In this document: positions 24,521-34,689 of the stretch, piece after piece
How the letters are laid out: the number at the start of each line of letters is the position of its first letter
Numbering within the stretch: the stretch's first letter is position 1
NCBI GenBank assembly: GCA_963556495.2
Contig: OY747716.1
Location: 33,101,818-33,165,817, forward strand
DNA from: Valencia hispanica
Lineage: Eukaryota > Chordata > Actinopteri > Cyprinodontiformes > Valenciidae
Length of the DNA stretch: 64,000 nt
Reading direction: 5' to 3'
The notes under the pieces: model-generated
What the model was told of the DNA's origin: nothing
The model's input: only the letters and a program-made list of their open reading frames with translations
The model's database searches: none
Translations under genes and position numbers: made by a program

Positions 24521-27500
24521 AGAATATTTTTTCTTTTTTCATACCTCGAATGAAATGACTGTGCTTATTTGACACTCTGACATTATAAAAGCAGCAGTGG
24601 TGTTCAGAAGTTCTTAGACATTCAGAAATTAAATTATTTTGCGTTTTACATGATTAGCAGATTAAATGCCCTACATTTTTTATATATTCATATGGTCTGA
24701 AAAAAAATATATGACAAAAGTGCAAAAGTCAATTTGCCTCCAAATTTAGCTGGAGGTATTCAGGGTTAAATGAGGAAATAAAGTTGACTCAAAGTTTAAA
24801 TGTTGTCTGTTGCTCAATGTATGTCATAGACACTTTGGGTCTCTCAATGTGAAGACATGGACTTTTAAATGTGTCCTCATGGGATGACACCGTCTCATTT
24901 ATGTCAATCACAATCATAACGTTTGACAGCTCACATGATGACAGTGTTTTATGCCGTTTATTTGGCTGCAGAGGATTATACGGAGGGGAGAAAAACAGGA
25001 GGTGACAGGCTGGAGAGCAAAGTTCAATCTTTATCCAAAGGTATTGTTACTCTTGTCACAAATAAATTATAAACAAATGTTTAGGATGGAGTTATAGTAC
25101 ACCATTTTGGTTGAAATCATGTTAAATAACATTAAGGCAGCTCAGCATTGTTGGGAAATTCATTTGGGAGCTCTCTTGCAGATAGGACTATTGACCATTG
25201 TCCACCAGCCACCAGAGAGCCACCATTTGTTTACATTTGACATCCTCTTTTATATAATTTTGCATTTTCATCCCATTATAAATACAGCAGTGAACAACAG
25301 AACAACCACCAAAGATTTGTAGGGATGTCTTCATAGCGAAATACAGATTGCAGACCAGAAGTGCTTAAGCAAAAATTAAATAACAAAGTTGTTCCCAAAA
25401 TCAATCAAGCATCTGCAACGACAGGAATATTGTGAACAAACTTTTGGAAAACCAGGTCAAAAGTAGAAAACTTATGTTACATAAGGCTTCAATGCTTGGA
25501 CGTCTGCTTTCTTTTGAAAGCTTTTTGAAGTTAAATCAAATAATGTCAAACTTCTGCTTCACCAAAATAGTATCAAATTGCGTGTTACTGCAGAATCCTG
25601 TAGCGCCAAATGAAAATTATACCTGAATCTACGCTTAATGTTACACACCGTCTGGAGCAAATATATCAAACGAATTTCACTCTTGGTGGGAGATTCCACT
25701 TTAAAGGCTGAAATTGGATCCTTTGGAGAGCAGCAGTCATCTTTTAAGCTTTCACACAGTGGAAATGTCACCTGTCACACACACTTATTGTCTGACAGAC
25801 CTATGTGCAACAGCTCAGTTTGACCCTGTGGGCTTGGGCCATTGCTATCGTCATGCCCAGTAACTGGCATTAGTTCAGGAGATGACTGGGCAGGGATTTT
25901 CATATCAACACCCTTTGTTTGTAGAGAGGTTATAAATTAGCAGATAATACAGCGACCTAGCTAGCAGCAAAAGCCTGTTTTAAATTAAAAAAAGTAGACA
26001 CCACTTAACAGAGGTTACATTAAGACAAGACACGATATTGCAAAAAGTTTATACATCAAAGTTATGTGAAATTGGTTTGCTTTGTTGCAAGTTTCTGCAG
26101 AAGGTGTACTGCTGAAGCGCTGCCTTTTCAACTGAGAACTTCAAAGGTACTGTCCACAGATTTAATAAAGTTTGAGCAGCTACTGCAGTAAAACTCCCAC
26201 TTAAAAATGCACTGGAGGACAGAGGCAAACGTAGAGAACAGTTCATCTATTCTATCTGATGGTCTTTTGTGAGTCTATGAGTGCCTGTGTATGGGGGGGG
26301 GGGCAATGGGGGAATCTTTCAACAACTTATTAAAATGCTGTCATAACACAACAGGAGAAAGATACGGGAAGAGGAGAACGACTCAAGAAGAAACAAAAGC
26401 AGAGCGAGTGTTGGTGAGGAGAAAGACAAAAGGAATCACAGTGAGGAGTGAGGGAGGACAGAAAAACTCTGTGAGCAGATAGAAGACAATAAAGAAGGCT
26501 GTGATCAATGGACATAATCAAAGAAGTGTGGTTAATTAAGAACTGATGTTCAATCACCTCTACAGGGCTTTTAAGAAGGGCATCAGTTCTGCAGAAAGGC
26601 CATTTATTTATATAAAGACGATACTGAAAGCCCAGTAAGAACACGCACATCTGGTTTCCAGAACAAATCTGCCCCCCCCACCAGTTGTGTCTGTGTGTGA
26701 GAGATTCACACACAGACAAAACTCAGGACCTGTTGATTTCCCAGCATGCCCAGCTCACATTCCTGACCTCCTTCTGTCACTCTACCATTTGACTCCACCT
26801 TGTTGCCTTTAACCACATCACCCCCATTTCTCTTGCAGTTCCCCATCTTTAACTACAAACTGATCACTCTGCAGTGATTTATGACTGACTGACAGTGACT
26901 GTTACAGCAGCTCAGAAAAAAAGTCAGTCAAGCTCTCAACAACAGCAACGTAGATGTAAAGCAGTCTAATAAATCTTCAGTTATATAGTCTTGCTCAAGA
27001 TAAATCTGACAGTGTAAGAAGATTGAGTCCTAACATGACATGAAAGCTGGAGTCATGCAGAGTTGAGAATGTGGTGAGAAGGACCAAAGGGGAGAGTGAT
27101 AAGAACCAGTGGATACCAACACAGCAGGATAGTGACAGAGGTTTCATGCATGTATGTCAACTGGCCAGTCAGAAATTCAAAGATCAGATCTAAACGCAAC
27201 ACTCCTCAGTGTGGAAGTTAAAATTAGCTATTATCAGGATCTGTAATGTGCTTAAAGCAGAAAAGCTGTAAGGAGAAGTTTAAAAGGAGGGATGTCGGCT
27301 GTTCATTCAAGCAGCTACTTAAGGTTTTGTTCATTTTGCACCTGAAAGGTTCCTAAAATTAGCAACAGGACTCCACTGAAAGTTGTAAAGTAACAAACTT
27401 GGGCTATTGAGATCCTCGTGAATAATTAAACTAAATAATAAAAATTGTATTGGTAAAGCATAATGATGCTATAAAGGTTGGAAGAGAAAAAAAACTATGC

Positions 27501-27840
27501 TCACAAATTTATAGTGTCAGTGTAATTCTGGTAAAGTATTAAATTATTTTGTTTAAAATTTGTAAAACCCTAAAGCCCGGTTCACACTGTGCTTCAGTCA
27601 AGATGATATTTTAGACAGTCTAGCAGAATAAAAGTGCCACTTGAATGAACACCAACACAACCAGAAAATAACCAGAGACTAAATCAATTAGCCAAAATTG
27701 AGAAATAATCCATTAATAATAAAATTAACATAAAAAAGGCTACTTAGGAAACAGTTTCAGCACTTACAAATCCTTACAAAACAAAGTACAGCATACCAAT
27801 AAACTATCTGTCAGAGAAAAATAGATTTTTTTATACTTAC
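24521..27840. other. non-coding stretch, putative intron 3' of the host exon
   Basis: No exon recognised on either strand. An 11-base G run lies at 26293-26303. Given the donor at 27840, this should be the start of an intron of the minus-strand gene. Confidence 0.4.
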
Positions 27841-28303
27841 TTTGTATTGAACCCTGCTGCTGACTTGAAACTTTAGGTGGGCTGATCCTGCTCTTGGAAG
27901 ATGCCATCTCCACATTCTGGTCCTTCTCACCTGAACTCTGGCTAGGGCCCCGGATCTCAGTCTCACTTTGGGGTTTGTCTTGTGCCACAGCTCCAGTTAA
28001 GGGCTTCTGTCTGTTCAGCGCACCGTCGTTACCTGCCCTCATTAGCTTCTCCCCCACACTTAGTACACGAGCACGGCCAGCCAAGGCAGCTGTGCCAGGG
28101 CATTCCTTCCTCGGAGAAGGCAGCTTGGATCCAGCTCCAGCCGATGGGGGTCGAGCAAGCCGGGAGGCTTTAGACATCCTGTAGCTTAGTGAAGCAGTGA
28201 AAATTCCTCAGTCTTCTCAGCCAGGGTGGCTACAGCTGCATCCCGAGGGCATTCTGGAAGATTTCTTGGCTTTCTGTAACTCTGGAGATTCAGCGTGTTG
28301 AAA
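27841..28303 (-). CDS. first coding exon of an unidentified host gene (partial)
   Basis: The start codon is the ATG at 28177-28175, with A at position -3. It opens a 112-codon frame that ends at 27841, directly followed by GTAAGTAT, a near-ideal splice donor (phase 1). The peptide starts MSKASRLARPPSAGAGSKLP and stays rich in Ser, Pro, Lys, Arg and Gly, with SVGEKLMRAG in the middle and SSKSRISPPKVSSQQQGSIQ near the end. This reads like a disordered basic N-terminal linker of the kind common in cytoskeletal or scaffold proteins. No membrane segment, signal peptide or catalytic motif is visible. Upstream, a pyrimidine-rich tract ending in CACTAG at 28304 could be the acceptor of a 5' UTR exon boundary, so the exon may span 28303-27841. 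Frame use past the donor is intronic. I do not recognise the family, and no second exon was found in the window. Confidence 0.55.
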
Positions 28304-29617
28304 CTAGTGCAGGTAAGACAGAAGGGCCAAAGTAAAGCAGAGAGAAGAGTAGGAGGGCACTTTTGGGAAGCAGAGTGGGAGGAAACTTAGCTCCTTAGAA
28401 GGTGTTCACCTCTCCTGCCGTGGCCTCCTGGGATCATCCTCCAAAGCAAACAGTGAGCATTTAAACAAGTGTGTGTGCTGGTAAATAGCAGTATGTGTGG
28501 ATGAACCTGTCGAGTGAAAGGATGTGCCGTGCCAAACGCAAACAAAAACTCAGGTCTCCAATGTCAGTGCATTCCAGCTTCTTAATCCCCCCTATACCTC
28601 CTCCTCCATCCCTTTCTTTTTCTTGCAAACCTCTCCTGCTCTCACTTCTCTGCACCTACACTCAGAACATAGACATGAACTTTTCCTTCCTACCTCATAC
28701 CTAATAATTTCTTCCCATGTTAATGTACACTTTTCTATTGTCTCTCCTCTTCTTCTTTGGCTTCAATTTACACGCTCTCCTTGTCTGATGCACAGCGGGA
28801 AACCATCCCGGCGCTCTGGCAGGCACTAATCAGAGACAGAAAGAATTACAGACAACCAGAAAAAAACTGGGGGAAAAAAGAGCAGAAGGAGGAAGGAGAA
28901 ACTGGCGGCAGAGGCTGCGCGGAGGAGCCCTTGTCTTCAGGTGCAGCTGCACAAGCTGTTCCAGATGTGCGCGCAGCATTTCACGTCATCGGCCGACTCC
29001 TCAGAGCCACACTCTGTGCTAAACCACTACTTCGCCTTGTCCTATTTTTGCCTTTTCCTCGTTTCCTTCAACTCCTTCTCTGTCAGCTTCGAGTTATTTA
29101 AATCCAGTCAGGCTGCGCTCTTCACATGTGATGAAATGTTCAGAGGGCAGGAATCACACATGCGCAACACAACACACTCATTGGTGGATTTTATAGAGAA
29201 TTACAAAGAGCAGAGGAGGGAATCCTTAAAGCATTAGTGAACGTGCATGAGTTTGCAAGAACACACAGTAAAGCTGATCTGAGCTGTTGCATGTACACGT
29301 GTGACATTGACAAAATAAATAGAATATCAGAATTACACAAGCATCTCTGTTTTCTGACAAATGGAAATATCTCATTAAGCATCACAGCCAAAGCAGTAAA
29401 TTAAGAATAAAAACATAAGTATTTAAAATATGAGAATTATTTTAGTAATGCACCCCTGAAGAAATTGGCTGGTGACCAAGACTGGTCGGGAACTCAGAAA
29501 TCCCAACTCTTTTTGATGACTGTATGCAGCATTCTAAGCTTTACGATGCCACGTTGACCACAATGTGTTTGGTGTGAAAGTTGTTAGTGAGGGAAACATT
29601 TTTAACTATTTTCAGTA
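28304..29617. other. upstream region of the host exon
   Basis: This stretch is locally GC/CpG-richer (for example GCTGCGCGGAGGAGCCC near 28914 and GATGTGCGCGCAGCATTTCA near 28964), which would fit a promoter or a 5' non-coding exon of the minus-strand gene. No TATA box or initiator could be assigned. Open frames on the plus strand are low-complexity and unsupported. Confidence 0.3.
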
Positions 29618-30045
29618 TCATCCACCCATCCATTTATTGTCTTCCTCATATCCGAGATCGTGTCACAACCAGTCCAGGAGGAATCCCCAGACATTTCTCT
29701 CCCCAGTGAGATTCTCTAGCTCATTCTGGGGGATCACAAAGTGTTCCCAGGTCAGACAAGATATATAGTCGCCCCAGGGAATTCTGGGTCCACCCAGGGC
29801 TCTCATACCAGTGGGAGGTGCTAGGGAAAAGCTCCAAAGGGAAGCACATCGCGATCAGATGCCTGAACCACCTTAACCGACTCCATTTGATCAGGAGAAG
29901 CAGTGACTCTACTTTAAACTGGATGAAAAATGACGGAGCTCTTCACCCTCTCTCTAAGGTTGAGTCCAGCCTCCCACAAGAGTAGGCTCAGTTTGGCGGT
30001 TAGTATCTGGGATCTCGTTCTTTCACACATGATCCTTTTCAGTAT
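29618..30045 (-). mobile_element. old RTE/Rex3-like LINE, 3' fragment
   Basis: On the plus strand it opens with ATCCACCCATCCATTTATTG and then follows the same order of blocks as the complete copy that starts at 30359: a CAGTCCAGGAGGAATCCC-type block, CAGATGCCTGAACCACCTTA, AGGAGAAGCAGTGACTCTAC, and a GGGATCTCGTTCTTTC block. Similarity to that copy is clearly lower than to any fresh element, with many indels, so it is an older 5'-truncated insertion on the minus strand. No open frame remains. Confidence 0.68.
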
Positions 30046-30358
30046 CAGTAAACAGTTTAAGAAGGTGGCCAAGCAGCCCTGAGTTCAGTATCTAGTCCAG
30101 TTGCTGCACATAAAAAAGTTATTAAAGTTGTTGTTATTCACTATAGTATCACTTCTGACAAGTATCTTACACAGGGGTGCAAAAAAGTATTTTTATATTT
30201 AGTGTTTAAATGCATAAAATACATTATCCGTTTTTATGGCTAATTAGCACCACAACAAATAGCTAATTCGTGTGGTTTCCTAAATTCCAACACAAACATT
30301 TTCCTAGCTTAGAACTCTGACCTCTGAGACAAATGAAATGTTGCATAAAAATATGCAT

Positions 30359-33300
30359 CCATCCATCCATTTTCTTCCGCTTATCCGGAGTCGGGTCACG
30401 GGGGCAGCAGCCTAAGCAAAGAGACCCAGACTTCCCTCTCCCCAGCCACTTGTTCCAGCTCCCCGGGAGGAACCCCAAGGCGCTCCCAGGCCAGCCGAGA
30501 AACCTAGTCCCTCCAGCGTGTCCTGGGCCTTCCCCTGGGCCTCCTCCCGGTGAGACGTGCCTGAAACACCTCACCAGGGAGGCGTCCAGGAGGCATCCTG
30601 ACCAGATGCCCGAGCCACCTCAACTGACTCCTCTCGATGTGGAGAAGCAGCGGCTCTACTCTGAGCCCCCTCCGGATGACTGAGCTTCTCACCCTATCTC
30701 TAAGGGAGAGCCCAGACACTCTGCGGAGGAAACTCATTTCAGCCGCTTGTATCCGTGATCTCGTTCTTTCGGTCACCACCCAGAGTTTGTGACCATAGAT
30801 GAGGGTAGGAACGTAGATCGACCGGTAAATCGAGAGCTTCGCCTTTCGGCTCAGCTCTCTCTTCACCATGACAGACCGGTAAAGCGCCCGCATAACTGCA
30901 GATGCCCCACCAATCCGTCTATCGATCTCTCGCTCCATTTTTCCCTCATTCGTGAACAAGACCCCCAGATACTTAAACTCCTCCACTTGGGGAAGGACCC
31001 CATCCCCGACCCGGAGAAGGCACCCCACCCTTTTCCGGCTCAAGACCATGGCCTCGGATTTGGAGGTCCTGATTCTCATCCCAGCCGCTTCACACTCGGT
31101 TGCGAACAGCTCCAGCGAAAGCTGTAGATCACGTTCCGATGAAGCCAACAGGACCACGTCATCTGCAAAAAGCAGAGACCCGATCCTGAGGCCACCAAAA
31201 CGGATCCCCTCAACGCCTTGGCTGCGCCTAGAGATCCTGTCCATAAAAGTTAGGAACAGGATCGCTGACAAAGGGCAACCTTGGCGGAGTCCAACTCTCC
31301 CCGGAAACAAGCCCGACTTACTGCCGGCAATGCGAACCAAACTCTGGCACCGGTCGTACAGGGACCTAACAGCCCGTATCAAGGGGCCCGGTACCCCATA
31401 CTCCCGTGCACCCCCCACAGGGCCCCCCGAGGGACACGGTCGAACGCCTTCTCCAAGTCCACAAAACACATGTAGACCAGTTGGGCGAACTCCCACGCAC
31501 CCTCCAGGACCCTGCTGAGGGTGTAGAGCTGGTCCAGTGTTCCACGGCCAGGACGAAAACCGCATTGTTCCTCCTGGATCCGAGGTTCGACTATCCGTCG
31601 GACCCTCCTCTCCAGGACCCCTGAATAGACCTTACCAGGGAGGCTCAGAAGTGTGATCCCCCTGTAGTTGGAACCGGTCTGCCAATCCAAGGGAACTGCC
31701 CCAAATGTCCACGCAATATTGCAGAGCCGCGTTAAGCAACACAGCCCCACAACATCCAGAGCCTTGAGGAACTCCGGTCGAATCTCATCCACCCCCGGAG
31801 CCCTGCCACCGAGGAGCTTTTTAACGACCTCGGTGACCTCAGCACCAGAGATTGGAGAGACCGACCCCAAGTCCCCAAACCCTGCTTCCAGATTGGAAGG
31901 CGTGCTGGTGGGATTGAGGAGGTCTTCGAAGTATTCCATCCACCGACCCAAAACGTCCCGCGTCGAGGTCAGCAGCACACCATCCCCACTGTAAACAGTG
32001 TTGGTGGCAGACCGCTTTCCCCCCCTGAGACGCCGGATGGTGGACCAGAATCGCTTCGAAGCCGTACGGAAGTCGTTTTCCATGGCCTCTCCAAACTCCT
32101 CCCACGCCCGAGTTTTTGCCTCAGCAACCATCCGAGCCGCATCCCGCTTGGCCTGTCGGTACCTATCAGCTGCTTCAGGGGTCCCACAAGCCAAAAAGAC
32201 CCGGTAGGACTCCTTCTTCAGCCTGACAGCATCCCTTACCGCCGGTGTCCACCAGCGGGTTCGGGGGTTGCCGCCGCGACAGGCACCGACCACCTTGCGG
32301 CCACAGCTTCGGTCAGGCGCCTCGGCGATGGAGGCGCGGAACATGGTCCCCTTGGACTCAATGTCCCCCGCCTCCCCCGGGACGTGTTCAAAGTTCTGCC
32401 GGAGGTGTGAGTTAAAGCTTCTTCTGACTCTCCCAGACGTTCCCAGCAGACCCTCACAGCACGTTTGGGCCTTCCAGGTCTGTCCGGCGTCCTCCCCCAC
32501 CATCGGAGCCGACTCACCACCAGGTAGTGGTCAGTTGACAGCTCAGCCCCTCTCTTAACCCGAGTGTCCAAAACATGCGGCCGCAGACCAGATGAGACGA
32601 CAACCAAGTCGATCTTTGAGCTGCGGCCTAAGGTGTCCTGGTGCCAAGTGCACATATGGACACCTTTATGCTTGAACATGGTGTTTGTTATGGACAATCC
32701 ATGACGAGCACAGAAGTCCAATAACAAGACACCACTCAGGTTCAGATCGGGGGGGCCATTCCGCCCAACCACACCCCTCCAGGTCTCACTGTCATTGCCC
32801 ACGTGAGCGTTGAAGTCCCCCAGCAGAACAAGGGAATCCCCAGGAGGAGCACTCTCCAACACCCCCTCCAAAGACTCCAAGAAGGGTGGGTAATCTAATC
32901 TGCTGTTTGGCGCAAAAGCACAAAAAACAGTCAGGACCCGTCCCCCCACCCGAAGGCGGAGGGAGGCTACCCTCTCGTTCACCGGGGGAAAACCCCAACG
33001 TAGAGGCGCCGAGATGGGGGGCAACAAGTATGCCCACCCCAGCTCGGCGCCTCTCAGCAGGGGCAACTCCAGAGTGGAAGAGAGTCCAACCCCTCTCGAG
33101 GAGACGGGTTCCAGAGCCAGAGCCGTGCGCCGAGGTGAGTCCGACGATGTCCAGTCGGAACCTCTCAACCTCGCACACCAGCTCCGGCTCCTTCCCCACC
33201 AGAGAGGTGACGTTCCACGTCCCGAGAGCCAGCTTCTGCAGCCGAGGATCGGACCGCCAAGGTCCCCGCCTTTGGCCGCCGCCATCCTGCACAGCACCCG

Positions 33301-33668
33301 ACCCCTATGGCCCCTCCCACAGGTGGTGAGCTCATGGGAAGGGGGGCCCATGTTACCTCTTCGGGCTAAGCCCGACCGGGCCCCATGGGTAAAGGCCCGG
33401 CCACCAGGCGCTCGCCAACGTGCCCCACCTCCAGGCCTGGCTCCAGAGGGGGGCCCCGGTGACCCGCGTCCGGGCGAAGGAACACTGAGTCCATCAGACT
33501 TGTTCATCATAGGGGTCTTTTGGGCTGCACTTTGTCTGATCCCTCACCTAGAACCAAATTGCCATGGGTGACCCTACCAGGAGCAAAAGCCCCCGACAAC
33601 ATAGCTCCTAGGATCATTGGGACACTCAAACCCCTCCACCACGATAAGGTGGCAGCCCAGGGAGGAAG
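30359..33668 (-). mobile_element. full-length Rex3/RTE-clade LINE
   Basis: This 3.3-kb element lies between direct copies of AATATGCAT (30350-30358 and 33669-33677), its likely target duplication. Read on the minus strand, it starts with CTTCCTCCCTGGGCTGCCAC, the characteristic 5' end of this family, and finishes in three GGAT units after its last stop codon. It encodes one damaged endonuclease/reverse transcriptase. GACAAAGGGCAACCTTGG (31265-31282) and GGTCTGCCA (31676-31684) correspond, as I recall them, to conserved sites used to amplify Rex3. It is much more GC-rich than the surrounding DNA. Clade assignment is firm and family assignment likely. Confidence 0.85.
30396..33292 (-). pseudogene. 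Rex3/RTE endonuclease-reverse transcriptase, broken
   Basis: The protein is split over several frames. Frame 1 (33292 to about 32985) holds the start of the AP-type endonuclease ([11 protein letters not shown] near 33232). Frame 2 (about 32985 to 32440) carries its end, with [11 protein letters not shown] and later [11 protein letters not shown] (the catalytic DH pair). Frame 3 (about 32440 to 31440) contains the linker and the first reverse-transcriptase blocks: GRAPGVDEIRPEFLK, SNYRGITLLSLPGKV, EEQCGFRPGRGTLDQLYTL and FVDLEKAFDRV. Frame 4 (about 31440 to 30504) has LRQGCPLS, the catalytic FADD at 31169-31158, and the C-terminal domain to RGRPRTRWRD. Lesions are at least three frameshifts, a short in-frame loss between WQTG and SNYRG near 31674, and a TAG after TRWRD; sense text resumes beyond it to a TGA at 30398-30396. 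This copy cannot be active. Confidence 0.85.
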
Positions 33669-33672
33669 AATA

Positions 33673-33826
33673 TGCATGTCTCCATCCATCCATCCATCCA
33701 TTTTCCATACCCGTCCATCCTATGTAGGGTTGTGGGGCAGCTGGTGCCTATCTCCAGCGGTCAAGGGGCGAGAGGCAGGGTACACCCTGGACAGGTCGCC
33801 AGTCCATCGCAGGGCTGCATGTCTCC
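33673..33826 (-). mobile_element. short retroposon 3' fragment with GGAT tail
   Basis: A 132-bp body (33684-33815) is flanked by exact 11-base copies TGCATGTCTCC (33673-33683 and 33816-33826). On the plus strand it begins with CCATCCATCCATCC, then CATACCCGTCC, and later GGCGAGAGGCAGGG in altered form and CAGGTCGCCAGTCCATCGCA, a very common fish retroposon 3' end. On the minus strand it therefore ends in GGAT repeats. I recognise the sequence but not the name; an RTE-group LINE or a dependent SINE is likely. Confidence 0.7.
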
Positions 33827-34231
33827 AAAAATCTCAAATAAAACCTGAAAAAAATTGCTTGATTCGTCACTTGCCTCTTGTTTTGAAAAATGAGGCACTG
33901 GATGAGTCCTAATACTAGCTAAATATAGCAGCAAAGTGGTTAAATGAAAAACACATTTCAAAGGAAGCCCAGAGATGTAAAAGACATTTTTTTACAATAT
34001 GTACATGATATGGTTGTGGTCCACTAAGCCAGCGAGAAAGCAAGACTTTCAGCAGGTATCAAGGAGGTTGCTCTGTTTCATGCCTTAAAGCTTACAATCT
34101 GTCATAGAAAATGTTGGATTTAGAAATGTTGGTAGCCTTTTGGTAACCTCAGAATTAAGGTGAAGATCTAACCAAACACAAATATGATATTTTGGTATAG
34201 CTAAGAGCACTAACTGTGCTAATCATAAATA
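33827..34231. other. non-coding stretch
   Basis: I see no gene or repeat. Confidence 0.4.
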
Positions 34232-34233
34232 TA

Positions 34234-34687
34234 CAGTGGACCCCTGCCTATTCGCGGTTCAGTATTCGCAGATTTTTCTGTGTAATGTAACAGTAAATTA
34301 TTTGTCTGAAAATTTGTGGATTTTTTTTCATAGAGTATATCTAAAATATCGAAAGAAAATGCAGGTTGAAAAGCTGAAATCCCTATGCGTGTTGCTACTT
34401 GGCTGGCGTTGGCAAAGCAGCCAATCCAGGAGCACCATAAATTTCCTTGCTGCTGATTGGCTGTACCCCCAAGAGTGGAGATAAGGAAGATTGTGGATGT
34501 TAGCTTTGCGGTAAAGCTAAGATGGATTCCACTGTAAGTATTAATAAATATTATGGTGTATTTTGTGTGTGAACAACAAAAATAGGCAGTTTTAAGCATT
34601 TCTAGAGGGGGTCTCAAGTATTCGCAGATATTAGTTATATACGGGCAGTTGTGGTCCCTAACCCAAGAATATACTGGTGTTCAATTT
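34234..34687 (+). mobile_element. Tigger/pogo-like non-autonomous element, copy 1
   Basis: It starts with CAGTGGACCCCTGCCTATTC immediately after TA (34232-34233), the terminal repeat type of Tigger/pogo elements, and contains CGCGGTTCAGTATTCGCAGA. The right end is decayed (GTGGTCCCTAACCC then CTGGTGTTCAATTT) and is followed by TA at 34688-34689. The 454-bp body aligns by eye with the reverse complement of the copy at 44238-44747 (shared AATGCAGGTTGAAAAGCTGA and GCTAAGATGG blocks). No transposase remains. Confidence 0.68.
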
Positions 34688-34689
34688 TA

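Noticed and set aside
27575..27600. CCCGGTTCACACTGTGCTTC as a Harbinger-type end
   Set aside because: No partner end or matching target duplication found within a few kb.
28296..28320. GTGCAG-GTAAGA as a plus-strand splice donor
   Set aside because: No plus-strand coding frame ends there, and the same bases form part of the acceptor-like tract of the minus-strand exon.
28757..29101. Plus-strand 114-codon frame opposite the host gene's upstream region
   Set aside because: Low-complexity Lys/Glu/Gly and Leu-rich text without splice or conservation support; probably chance openness in CpG-rich DNA.
30789..31624. Plus-strand open frames of 64-188 codons within the LINE
   Set aside because: They are antisense shadows of the GC-rich Rex3-like coding region; their text is Pro/Arg-rich and has no domain signature.
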